Assembly: GCA_013398015.1 (NCBI GenBank)
Contig: VZRR01012411.1
Location: 1-64,000, forward strand
Source of the DNA: Oreocharis arfaki
Lineage: Eukaryota > Chordata > Aves > Passeriformes > Paramythiidae
Direction: 5' to 3'
DNA: 64,000 nucleotides
Shown here: in pieces, positions 39,373 to 50,310 of the stretch
Numbering within the stretch: the first letter of the stretch is position 1
Layout: each line of letters starts with the position of its first letter
The notes under the pieces: generated by a model
Databases searched by the model: none
The model's input: only the letters and a program-made list of their open reading frames with translations
What the model was told of the DNA's origin: nothing
Made by a program: the position numbers and the translations under genes

Positions 39373-41480
39373 CTAGAAAATAAATTTCACAAAACTGCCA
39401 ACAGTTGTCTCTTGCAAAAGTGCAACATGTTCTAGAAATACACCTACAGAATATTTTTAAAAGATACTTGGAATCACATTCATAACTGCCATCTTATTGC
39501 ATTGCAATTTGAAACACAATCTTGAAACTGCACGTTTATGCACATTTTGATACTTTACTGGTTTGCGCAAACTGATCCTTTTCCTAGATTGTCCTAGGTT
39601 ACAATGTAACCAAACGCATGTGTTCTATTATCATCTTCACAAGCTGATAAAGCAGGTGGGACAGTGCTCACCTCGACTCATCCTTGATAACTACCTCTGG
39701 GAGCTATCTCTCTTTAATGGACAGTCAAGGACCCTGCTCAAGACTCATAGATAACATGCTCTGGACTATCTCCTGTTAATGGGCCCACCAATGCCTTGCC
39801 TTGTAACTCACCACCCCATTGTGAGATGCTCTGCCTGGGAGGAGGAACTGAGCATTCCCACCTGTATATAATCAAAAGTTTGGAAGAGCAAAGACAGCGT
39901 TTTCCACTGGACTTCCAGAGGACAAGAAGCTACATCACTGGACCTTCAGGAGAAGACCAGGTGATCTTTCCTACAGGATCACCGCTTCAAGAGGACCATT
40001 TCATCCAGACTGCTACCAATACACTGACCAACAGGGTGTCAGGTTGTATTCTGACTCTGTCAGTGGTTTTTTGTACTATTGCATTTATTTAATTTTATTT
40101 TATTAAATTGTATTTTCTGACTTGGAATCTCTCATTGGTTTGCTTTCAAACCAGCACATAGATGTATTTCATGTACCTTAAACATACCCCTTTATTTTTC
40201 CAAAAATACACTACCTTAAGAAAATTAACCATATATTACTCTCATCTTCCTGCACCTCAGAGGAAAAAATGCCACAAGAGAAACAGTATATTCCAGAGAA
40301 AATTTTCTAGTAACAATTCGAAAAACAGTCATGTTGGGGTACTAGACTATCAGACACCTAATAACTTACAGATATACATACATGCATAAAATTCAGTCCA
40401 ATAATGCTCAGCAGTCAAACAGATGCTATTAATACTAACACAAAACAAACTAAGAATAAAAAATGCTTCCAAAAGGGATCTTATACAGGCTGAGAAACAA
40501 TCTTTGCTGCCAAAATCCGGATTCAGAAAAACAAAGTCAAGATATTTCAACACAGGAAGGTGGAAAGTAAAATAAATGTTCCTTCAGAACATCTACAGAG
40601 TAGCAATATTCTTCTTAAGGAGAACTTCACGCGTGGGAAATCATTTACCCACATTACAAAGGATTACCCTGATGCTGTTGTAGCAAACTAGTATTGAAAT
40701 GAAGTAGCATTAAGACTATATTCAATTAATCTTTTCTTTCGTTTGAATATCCGTTTTCCCACTAACAAACACATGAAAAGGTGGGTGCTGAGTTGTAATC
40801 AGTTTCAGTATATTGCTGCTAGGCACCCTTCCCACATTTGCTAATGCCAATCTGGCAGTTGATAATCCGGTTTAAACTACGCTGCTGAAGAAGCATTATT
40901 ACAACTATAGGTAGCAATTCTGCTTTAGCCCGTCTGCCCGGAGCACTTGATGTGGGTGCTCATTCATCTTTTTTTGTGCTAAATACAGGCAATAAATCAA
41001 GTCTATTGTTCCATATCTATTTATTATCTGGCTATGTACCCAAATTAAGAGATGCCTGCTTCTCCCACAATGACTTGCTCTTGTGCTTCAGTTAAATTGT
41101 TATTTTCCCATTGGCTTACCAACTGCGGTAAGCAAAACCAACTGTGATTGCAAAAAATGGATCCCGGGAATTATCTGGAATAAAACAAGCAAACAAACAA
41201 ACCATCTCTTACATTGATCCAGGGATGCACAAGATTCCTCTGCATTTTGCTGTACTGAAGCGCTGAAGTTACCTACTGCACGCACCTTTACCTATTCAAA
41301 ATAACAAGAGGTGCTAACAATACCTATGAACAGGTATGAGAGGTCTGTACAGCGACACCTTCCTTGACATTTTCCAGCTAGTGACTGTGTTCTTGATCTA
41401 CCATGTCAGAGCGTTATTTCAATGAAACAAGATAATTTATTCCAAGAGTGAAATAAGGCAAATAAAAAAGAAGTCCTTAC
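39373..41480. other. CCDC171 intron between exons 3 and 4
   Basis: A 2.1-kb intron dominated by the solo LTR at 39590-40158. The remainder is AT-rich with nothing recognised. Confidence 0.75.
39590..40158 (+). mobile_element. Solo ERV LTR with target-site duplication
   Basis: A 569-bp element that starts TGTCCTAGGTTACAATG and ends CAAACCAGCACA, with the canonical TG...CA ends. It is flanked by a perfect 5-bp duplication, tagat (39585-39589 and 40159-40163). Inside are a TATA-like ctgtatataatc (39863-39874), the recalled phrase ggtgtcaggttgtattctgac, and an attaaa polyadenylation-type hexamer (40102-40107) near the end. Five-base duplications fit ERVL- or ERVK-type elements. No internal viral sequence remains, so it arose by LTR-LTR recombination. 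It is antisense to CCDC171. Confidence 0.85.
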
Positions 41481-41613
41481 TTCTTGATTGTGTTGAATAG
41501 TTAAGTCCAAATTTTCTTTTTTAGCTTGAAGAAGTTTCCATCTCAGATCTAAAATGACATCCAGTTCCGATTCATTGCTATTCTCCAGTAACTCACATTC
41601 CACATTATGTAAG
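41481..41613 (-). CDS. CCDC171: CCDC171 exon 3
   Basis: The acceptor is ttttgcag/C at 41614 and the donor is CAAGAA/gtaagg at 41480. At 133 nt it takes phase 2 to phase 0. The translation begins (S)LHNVECELLENSNES and runs into LRWKLLQAKKENLDL, which parallels the human stretch with NLRKKLHWAKKEKLEI. The second half is heptad-like and charged, the start of the coiled coil. The sequence is less conserved than the later exons. Confidence 0.88.
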
Positions 41614-44600
41614 CTGCAAAATATTGTTGTTTTAAAAAAACATAAGCATTCCTTTTAAGTTTTAATTATCCCTTATTTCAATTATCAGATTGTGGATGCA
41701 AAGCTCTACACATTCACTTAAGTAAAATTAAACTATGCGGTTGTCATCCGACTCTTTCTTATTATGCAAACTGTGAGAGATGTAGCAGCAGGAATTTAAA
41801 TCAGATATGCACTTGGAATTTCCCAAAGTCAATTTAAGCACTTAAGTTTTTAATTATGTTTCATTATCTTCATTATTGATCCAATATACTTCCAGGATGC
41901 TAAAAAACATCATTCCAGTAACATACATTAAAATGACTAGCAAGTTTCTGTTTGTCTCTGCAGTAAGGCCCATTTTTTAACATGGATTAACGTCTCAAAA
42001 ACATCACTGTTTAAAAACAAACTCATACATGTGGTAAACCTCATTCCCTCACATTTTCTTTTGAAGATGTATACATCTAAACTACAGACCAACAATTGAC
42101 CACAAACAAAATACAAACTAAAGGTCTAGCTCTCTAAAATACTCTGTTATCTTATTTCCACTACTTTTTCAGCCAAAAGAAAATCTACTTGGCAAGTAAC
42201 AGGATTTGCCTCTGAGCATCACAAGCAACACCAAAATAATCAAAACAAGCTTTAATGTAGAGAATGAAAAATTAGTATTATAATATATATTTAGTTAACT
42301 AGATTAATTATCTTAAAATCCATTATTATAACTTCAAACTGGACAACTCTTAAATTATTTCAAGAGCTGAAAATCAGTGTTCGCATCATTTGATACAAGT
42401 CATTTTCCAAATTATTAAAACTATGTAAGCATGGCGGTAATAATCATTTGCTCCACACAAAAGAGAAAGTTGTCAGGGTCACTAAATATTAATTAAACTG
42501 TAAAAAGAAACATGATTAAATTGAACAAAAAAAGGCATCATTTCATGCAGAGCTGAAAATACTACAATAGCTTACCTTAGTCTACATGAAGTCTTAAGTG
42601 TTAATTACAGAAAGAAAAATATAATTAAATTCCAGTATACTGGGTTTTTCTGAATAAAAAAAATTATCACTTTACTCCTAGATTTATGCACAGGCACTAT
42701 TAACATTTTTCACAACTAAAACCTTTACCTGATGATTTATGTTTTATCAAATAAGCTGACTAGCACAAATGTCATAAACAAGCGGAACAGCACTCTAGAC
42801 TAAATGTAGCCTTTAAAGACATTGATAACAACAAATGATGAAATTACAGGTTTTTAGCTGCAGCCTATAAATATTTTATAATTTAATAAATTCTGTCAAA
42901 TCTTCAGTTAAAAACAAGATGGACTTCATCTGTGTGATCAGAATAATTGTATGTCATTAGTAATTGTTCCACAGGGTGCCACGTACTTAGCACATTTTAT
43001 GTTTTTAATAAATGTAGGATATAAGGATCATTAACACCCACACGTACTGCAAGAAAACCACTGGCACATTATCAGTTTTCAACATTTACTATGAGATCGA
43101 CACCCAGAGAAACCAACACATCTCCAGGGGCAAACAATTAGCAACCAGGTAAGTAAAATCACATATTATTATTTTAAGCAACACTTAGCTAATGCAATAA
43201 GAAGATATAGTGTAAGTCATGCAGGAAGTAAGAAGAATCTGAACAGTGAGAGTGATGCTTTTTCGCTGGTCCTAAAATCATGAGCCAGACACAGGCGATA
43301 AAAAGAGGTTATCTTTGTAAGGATCCTTAGGTGCACAAATTGGCAGGTAGAAAATGCTGAAGATGCACACACAGCATAACGCATATACAATTTTTATATG
43401 CTTAGCAAATTAGCATATATGACAAAAAATCCCCAACAAAGAACACAGAAAAACACATAAAAGGAAAAAAAGGCAAAATAAATTTGGCACCAAGAGCACC
43501 TGTAAACTGTATAAAAGGTTGTTTGTGGACATCATAGAATAGGTTTGGTAGACCTTTCCCATGGCTGGGGAAAACAGAGATGAAAGAAAGGCAAGTTGTC
43601 TTATTCAAAGATGTTAAAAGAAGTATCTATCTCAACTAAAGACAGACAAAAACCTGGTGGCACCAAAGATAACAAAGCAAAGGTTAGAGGGAAAAACAGG
43701 ACCTAAACTGAAGGCTAGGGATGACTAATGCAAAGAGCAAGGATTAAGAAAAGGGTAACCATTCTGATAGTTTGTGAGCAGTGGGGAGGTCATTCTGCTT
43801 ACTTAAGCCTGATGATATTTAATACTTCTTGTAAGGAGAGCACGAAGAATGAAAGCAAGGAAACAACCACTTTTTGTAAAGTAATTAAAAAGAAACACCT
43901 TCAAATCTTTAAGTAAACTACCTTGGTTTTCATGGCAAACAGCTTTAAAAAAAGCTGTTCCTTTCAACTCCTCTATTAATTACCCAGCAAAAAAAAAAAA
44001 AGAGTACACTGAAGATACTTGCACAATACAACTTACTCAGAGAAAAATTTAACTATGTGCTTAACTGGACCAATAGGGGGAAAAAAACAACACCACAAGT
44101 AATGGCAAATTAGGGATGTTATAGAAATGAAAAATGTGCATAAGATCATTAAGACAAACAGCAAAACAGTAAGTACTGGGGAAAAAAAGCATGAAAACTA
44201 ACTTCTTATGCACAGCTTCTAAACTTACAATATTAGTAGTAAAAAGTTAAAAATATAATCAGAAAAGCTTATTTTTGTTCTTAGTATAGAACCAAATCAG
44301 CAACTTAAAAAACACACTGACAAGAAAGCTGATGAAATATTATATTACCACTTCATTATTTTGTCTACTTAAACATTTTCAAATAAAATAGGGATTATCT
44401 TCAATTAGCCACCTTATTTCTGTGTTATTTTCTTTAATCATCACAGCAACATCAGCACATGCAGTGCTTTATGAAAGCTTCATACATACTGTAGAAGAAT
44501 CTTCCTTCAATATTCATTTACCAGCAGAAGTGCTACAAGCATAAAGTTCTTGGAAGCTTAAGTCTCAAAATCACACAAAATCCCTGGAAAGTTTCAAATC

Positions 44601-46883
44601 ATGCATAATTTGCAGTCTAAGGAATTCAGAGACTGCTTTGCACTTCCATTTTTACGTATTAATAGTTCATTGATGATTAGTTTTGAATGAAAATACATAT
44701 TTTAGCAAATAGAGCTTTTATCTAAGACACCATTTTTGGTGGTACTTTTAGACTACTTAAGAAAGCATATGAGCAGGTGAAATAGATTTTGAGTTCTACA
44801 TCACCGAACGCTCAAAAATTCACATTCACTTCACAAGTCAGATAATTACAGTCAACAAAGAACATTGCAGAGTAACAGTTTTCACCAGCTTTTCTTCCGC
44901 ATTTGGCTGAAAATGTAGAGTAATTTTGTATCAGAAAAACTTTCTTTCATTTTCTATGTAGCAGTGCAATTATGCTAAACCTCTGCAATTGAAGTAGTCT
45001 GCAGCCTAACTTCCTAACCAAAGTAGGATGGTTACATAACTCAGGGAATTTGGCTACTTCTATACAACCAGCAGCTTTTTACATTCAGGCTGTTAAATAA
45101 CGACAAATAGTTCTCAGAGTTAAGATAAACAGAATGAATTAAAGTTTACTTTAATTGTGCCAAAGATCAAACACATATCAGGTTAACAAAAATAAGAGCC
45201 ATGTGCAACACTGAATAGCCACCCTCTACCTCCACAGCTATTGCAGAAAACCCTTCTGGAATTCCCCATCATTGCTCCTAAATGTCTGTTGTGTCTCCTA
45301 TGCCTGTGTAAGAATTCTTGCACATCAGATGGCCAGTATGCACACCCTCAATGACAGAGTGACTGCTACCAAAAATTCGGTAAAATAAAAAACTCCTTAA
45401 CACCAATGTAGCATTAAGAAGCTGGCATTCTTTATCCAGCCAGATGCACAAGGGGGTAGCTCCTCCTAAAATCACGCATGCTCAGTATAGGAAAGTTTCT
45501 GTTTATATACAGTATTTTGCATATACATTCATTGATTGTCCCAGAATAAATGTACACATGATAATCATTTCCACGCTATCATTAACATATTTTCCCTCTC
45601 CTTTACACATGTGTTCTTCTGTCCTGAGGATATCTCTGGTAGTCCATAGTGGTCAGGGATCCCAATGTTACAGCCGACATAGTTGAGCTGGCAGGGCACT
45701 GGGGCTGGCGAACTTCCAGTTCTCTTTCTTACACAATGAGCATTGAGCAGTTCTACAGGCCAGTGGTTTTAGGAGAACAAGGATTGTGTTAGCTCACCAG
45801 GTATAGACAATTTATCATCTGATAACATGTCAACATCAGTGGGCAAAGGAAAGGCTACAGATGGCATTTATCTTGGCTTCTGTAAAGCCTTAGACACAGT
45901 CCCCCACAACTAAATAAGCTTGAGAAGTGGACCCATGGGAATCTCAGGAGGTTTAACAAGACCAAGTGCAAGGTGCTGCACCCAGGTCAGGGAGACCCCT
46001 GGTACCAACACAGGCCAGAGGATGAACAGATGGAGAGCAGCCCTGCCCAGAACGACTCGGGGGGTGCTGGTGGAGGAGAGGCTGGACATGACCCAGCAAC
46101 GAGCACTTGCAGCCCAGAAAGGCAGTTGTGTCCTTGGCTGCATCGAAAGCAGTATGGCCAGCAGGACCAGGGAGGGGATCCTGCCCCTCTGCTCTGCTCT
46201 GGAGAGACCCCACCTGCAGTGCTGCATCCAGCTCTGGGGTCCCAGCACAGGAAGGACATGGGCCTGCTGGAGAGAGTCCAGAGGAGGACCACGAAGCTGA
46301 TTAGAGGGATAGAGCACCTTTCCGACAAAGAAAGGCTGAGAGAATTGGGACTTACAGCCTGGGGAAGAGAAGGCTTCAGGGTGACTTAACTGTGGCCTTT
46401 CAGTACCTGAAGGGAGCCTACAAAAAAGACAGAGAGCAACTCTCTACAAGAGCATGTAGCAAAAGGACAAGAGAGAATGGCTTCAAACAGAAGGAGAGTA
46501 GGTTTAGATTAGATATTAGAAAAATCCTTTACTGTGAGGATGGTGAGGCACTGGAACAGGTTGACCAGAAAAGCTATGGATGCCTCATTCCTGGCAGTCG
46601 GCTCACAGCCAAGGTGAACAGGGCCCTGAGCAATCTGGTCTAGTGGAAACTGTCCGTGTCCAGAGCAGGGGGTTGGAATTCAATGATCTTTGAAGCCTGT
46701 TCCAACCCTGGCTATCCCATAATTCTAGGATCTAATAACTGTATTGACATGGCATAGCTTGCATTCATCACACTGTGTCTGGCTCTTCTTCCATCTGAAT
46801 TACATAATTTCAGGGACCTAGAAAACAAACCACAAAATCAGGAACTGTATTACTAGACTTAAAAATATAGAAATGAAGCTCAC
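41614..46883. other. CCDC171 intron between exons 2 and 3
   Basis: A 5.3-kb AT-rich intron with one CR1 copy (45815-46735) close to the start-codon exon. No other element was recognised in 41614-45800. Confidence 0.75.
45815..46735 (+). mobile_element. CR1 LINE, internally deleted
   Basis: It starts in RT motif A (FCKALDTVPHN-like at about 45872-45910) and jumps straight to the segment encoding a tgcaaggtgctgcaccc block, so the stretch that normally carries the FADD box is missing. It then continues through GVLVEERLDMTQQRALAAQK and a LRELGLTAWGREGF-like block to a 3' end at tatcccataattctaggatc. The 3' end is only about 150 bp from the CCDC171 start-codon exon. Confidence 0.9.
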
Positions 46884-47027
46884 CTTCTAGATTCTGTCAT
46901 AGAGTAGTTGACTGGAGAGGATGAACTCATGATGGCCAACAGGCAGTTTTTTAAGCCTATAAACTCTGGAGAATTAATTGTTGACTGTATGTACGCTTAC
47001 TTGACAAGCTTCCAAGATTATTAAAAT
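46884..47027 (-). CDS. CCDC171: CCDC171 exon 2, contains start codon
   Basis: The acceptor ttacag is at 47028-47033 and the donor AGAAG/gtgagc is at 46884. The ATG lies at 46930-46928 with A at -3 (gccatcATGA), and the 97 bases of exon before it contain no upstream ATG. The coding part (46884-46930) gives MSSSSPVNYSMTESR and ends in phase 2. The split codon AG+C completes serine with the next exon. The first 15 residues do not resemble the human start but occupy the same place and length. The alternative of a start in the next exon is unlikely because that exon has no suitable ATG ahead of the conserved part. Confidence 0.8.
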
Positions 47028-47846
47028 CTGTAACAGAGACAGGCGTTAGTTTATTTGGCAACGTACTGAAAGAATCATTCATTAATACTCACAAGCAGTT
47101 AGAAAACAGTGTCACTGTTTTTAGTGTCATGTGAACAACTACCAACTATAATTTTACAGTTTTAGTCAACTATGAGAATTGTACTTCTAGTCTCCTAAGG
47201 TTAAATACTGTAGAATAATATAAATATATATATAAACATAGCAGAAAACATCCTCTGCCAAGGTTTTCTGAATATCAATAAAAATATTTTGTTTGCATAC
47301 ATTCATCCTCTATCTCATAAGAATATTACAAACTCCATTTCTCTTCAAAATAATTCTATTGAAGATAAATGCATATACCATAGGTTTGCTGTCTGATAAC
47401 AGCCTTTAACACAGCAAGTCCTCCAAGTGTTGCACAAACCTGGGATACTCTATTTGAACATATTTTTATTGTATTAGATAAATCAGTAATATTTAGGACT
47501 AGACAGGAGGAATACTAAGTCGAACTATAACTCCACTCACCTTTAGAAAAAAATCATTAATTTAGTGTTATAATAAAAAATAAATCAATATAGACAACAT
47601 ATTTATAACGTAGAGCTTAAAAAACCCCATTATTTACTCCAAGTTGAACAACAAACTCATCAATGACCTCTTTTCATTAATTAAAGCAAGTTAACATGAA
47701 ACACAAGCTGTATTTAACAGCCAATATTAATGACCCATAAAGGTTTGTTTTTGAACATGATAGCAGATGGACATTCACATTAAAGTCCAAAACAGGAAAT
47801 TACCCTGGACTCCATCTTTACCATCCCTGGCTTGCAGTCACATGTT

Positions 47847-48355
47847 CACAGAATCACAGAATATGCTGAGTTGGAAGGCACCCATTAGAATCATCAAGTA
47901 CAACTCCTGGCCCAGCATAGGACACACCAAGAGACACACAATGTGCCCAAAAGCATTATCCAAATGGTTCTTAGACTCTGTCAGGCTTGGTGCTGTGACC
48001 ACTTCCCTGGAGAGCCTGTTCCAGGGCCCAACCACCCTCTGGGGTAAGCATCTTTTCCTGACAACCAACCTAAACCTTCCCTGACACAGCTTCAGGCCAT
48101 TCCCTCAAGTCCTGTCCCTCGTCATCAGAGATAAAGGATCAGTGCCTGCCCCTCCTTCCCTCTGTGAGGAAGTTGTAGACCACGATGAGGTCTTGTCTCA
48201 GTCTCCTCCAGGTTGAACAGATCAAGTGACCTCAGACATTCCTCATAAGGCTTTCACCTCCAGACATTTCACCAACCTTGTGGCCCTCCTTTTGCTCTCT
48301 AACACATTAATGTCTTTTTTATATGGTGGTGCACAATGGCAGCACTTGGGTGTAA
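47847..48355 (-). mobile_element. CR1 LINE 3' fragment
   Basis: The plus strand begins cacagaatcacagaatatgc and continues ggcacccattagaatcatc, the complement of a CR1 3' end. The minus-strand frame 48068-47838 shows RVVGPWNRLSREVVTAPSLT, the conserved last part of the element. It tapers off near 48355. Confidence 0.9.
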
Positions 48356-49579
48356 TATATGAATATAATGATGATTTTATTCATTGCAGTTGCTAATAAC
48401 CTGCACTAGAAATATGGAGAAGAAAAAAAAGCATTTCTGCTCCAACCTATAATTTTAACAGAAAATGCAGAAAAAATAAACTTACTTCTAAAAACTCTGA
48501 GTTTGTGGTCCGGGGTTTTTTGTTTGTTTGTTTTGTTTTTACATAAAATCAGTATATTCATATAGATTAGCTAGACGTATCCTTTGTGATTTTTAACATC
48601 TACCCATCGGAATTCACGCTGGTGTACGTGTTCATAAGACTCAAAACAGAAGAGTTACCAAGCAACAGCCACCCACACACCTAGAGAAAACAACACAGCT
48701 TTCTTTCCATCTCAAATGAGAAAACAGTTGAAAACCTCATTTTTTAAGTATATACTGTAGCATAATTTCTAGGCACATGTTAAGTTCCATTAAAGTATTG
48801 GTGACTTGCACACTGAAAACTTTTACTTCACATGAGAGAAGAAAAACTCAAAAGACTACTTGTAGTACTGTACATTATAAAGATTAATTGTTTGAATTTA
48901 AAAAAAAAATTAGGGATCCTGGTACGAAAACTATACCTTTATCAATTGTGCCAAATTTTCACATTAAGACATAGCTCTGAACACTAAGCAACTAGTTTTT
49001 CATACCATTTTTTTCTTAATCTTTATTGCCAAAAATGTATTTGGCTTCACAACAAAATCTCAACAGTAGAAAAAAAAAATTGTGCAACTAAAACTTTCTC
49101 AGAAGTCTCTATTTTCACCTCCAGAAGAATTGGCAATCACTATCCAACAAATAATAGCTGCAGCAGGAAAAAGATCTGTCTCAAAACATCAGCAAAATCT
49201 CCTCTGATATATCCACACCACTTTGAAGCTTTAGAACCCTCTGAAATTACTTTTAAGTATTTTAATTACTCAGGGGGTGGGGGCAGGTTTACCTAATGAC
49301 TGCTTTCTGGGAATGCTAATGATTTTGAACATTTTTCTGTTAAGACACACATCCATAGTTTACTAGCATACAAATGGATACACTCCAAAAGCATGCTATT
49401 TCAATTAGGAAAAAAAATTCAAGGGGCATGGAGTGGCTCGTAAGAGCCCCACAACTAAACAAAACAGTTAAGAAGTTGTTGCTTGAGGAGGTAAAACATT
49501 CGATGGATGTTACCTACAAAACTTGCGTCATACTCTCCTCACGAACTTCTGAATATGCTTAACTAACTTTATGAAGGCC

Positions 49580-49795
49580 ATTGATTTAGACTGGATATAG
49601 GGAAGAAATTCTTTATTGTGAGAGTGGTAAGGCACTGGAACAGATTGGCCCATCCCCGGAAATGTTGGAAACCAGGCTGGATGGAGCTCTGAGCAACCTG
49701 GTTTAGTGGGAGGTGTCCCTGCCCATGGCAAGGGAATGGAACTGGAGCATCGCTAAGGTCCCTTCCAGCAAATTAAATCTAACCAAGATGTACTA
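49580..49795 (+). mobile_element. CR1 LINE 3' fragment
   Basis: The phrases tagactggatatagggaag, ggtaaggcactggaacag, gcaacctggtttagtggga and aaggtcccttccagcaaat follow the CR1 3' end. Only about 215 bp; it ends about 150 bp before the CCDC171 CpG island. Confidence 0.85.
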
Positions 49796-49939
49796 ATTTA
49801 AAACACACAAAGCCAGGCGGAACTACCACATCTGCGCTGCAACCTATAAAAAGCTCACCAGCAATTGTTTCGGCTAACGAGCGGGTTTTCACCAACGCAG
49901 GCTGAAAAATTTTAAGCAAGCCAAAGACCAAAGCAGCAG

Positions 49940-50310
49940 CATCCCTTTGCTCCGCTGGCCCCGAGGTTGAGCGCACGCCGTGCCGGCGGCTTTGGCGCTT
50001 TACCTGGCAGGAAGGACCGAGGAAACAACGTCAGAACAGAGCTCCAGCAGCAGCAGCCCGAGGCCGCTCCGGACAGCCGAGTTAGCACGGCCGCCGGGAA
50101 GAGCCGGGAAGCTCCGCGCGGCTTCCCGCTCCCGCAGGGAACGACACGGCAGCGCGCCGGGGGGGAAGGAGGGGGGGTGTTCCAACGGCAACTTCCGGCA
50201 GCGGCCGGACGTCATCAGCCGGCGGGGCGGCAGCGCCGGCCCCGCCCACACGTCCCGCACGGGCTGCGCGCCGGCTGGCGGCCGCGCTCGCTGCCACAGG
50301 CGCGGGTCGG
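49940..50310 (-). promoter_or_regulatory. CCDC171: CpG-island promoter of CCDC171
   Basis: A sharply bounded GC- and CpG-rich segment sits at the 5' end of the minus-strand gene, in otherwise AT-rich DNA. On the plus strand it contains acttccgg (50191-50198), a perfect core for ETS factors such as GABP, and gacgtcat (50208-50215), close to a CRE/ATF site, about 10 bp apart. These are typical of housekeeping-type, TATA-less promoters. Open frames read through it on both strands are composition artefacts. Confidence 0.7.
50004..50230 (-). other. CCDC171: CCDC171 predicted non-coding exon 1
   Basis: Inside the GC-rich island the minus strand shows a good splice donor (CCTGCCAG then gtaaag) with the exon boundary at 50004. 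The next exon (46884-47027) has a clean acceptor upstream of the start codon, so a separate 5' untranslated exon is required, and this is the best candidate. The transcription start is not visible; the upper limit is set only by the island and by ETS- and CRE-like sites around 50191-50215. There is no TATA box, as is usual for a CpG-island promoter. Confidence 0.5.

Larger units (their letters stand above)
47028..50003. other. CCDC171 first intron
   Basis: A 3-kb intron upstream of the start-codon exon. It contains two CR1 fragments (47847-48355 minus, 49580-49795 plus), an (AT)-rich run at about 47216-47236 and a (GTTT)n run at about 48515-48540. No coding exon was seen. Confidence 0.7.
2925..50230 (-). 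other. CCDC171: CCDC171 gene, 5' part (exons 1-10 seen)
   Basis: Nine minus-strand coding exons, all bounded by AG/GT splice sites and joining in compatible phases, encode a mostly coiled-coil protein that follows the N-terminal third of vertebrate CCDC171 in order (recognised from memory of the human protein). Landmarks include SYENQI, IEAERAAHLA, AYEREKHNAQ, KKVIIDLS and AKKHQVFL. The protein is a long, poorly characterised coiled-coil protein; no enzymatic motif is visible. About 393 codons are present against well over 1,000 expected, so most of the gene lies left of base 1. The neighbour is PSIP1, divergently oriented, as in mammals. One expected exon between 36491 and 31563 was not located. 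The upstream limit (about 50230) is a guess from the CpG island. Confidence 0.92.

Noticed and set aside
45910..46328. Minus-strand open frames up to 135 codons
   Set aside because: Antisense shadows of the CR1 copy at 45815-46735.
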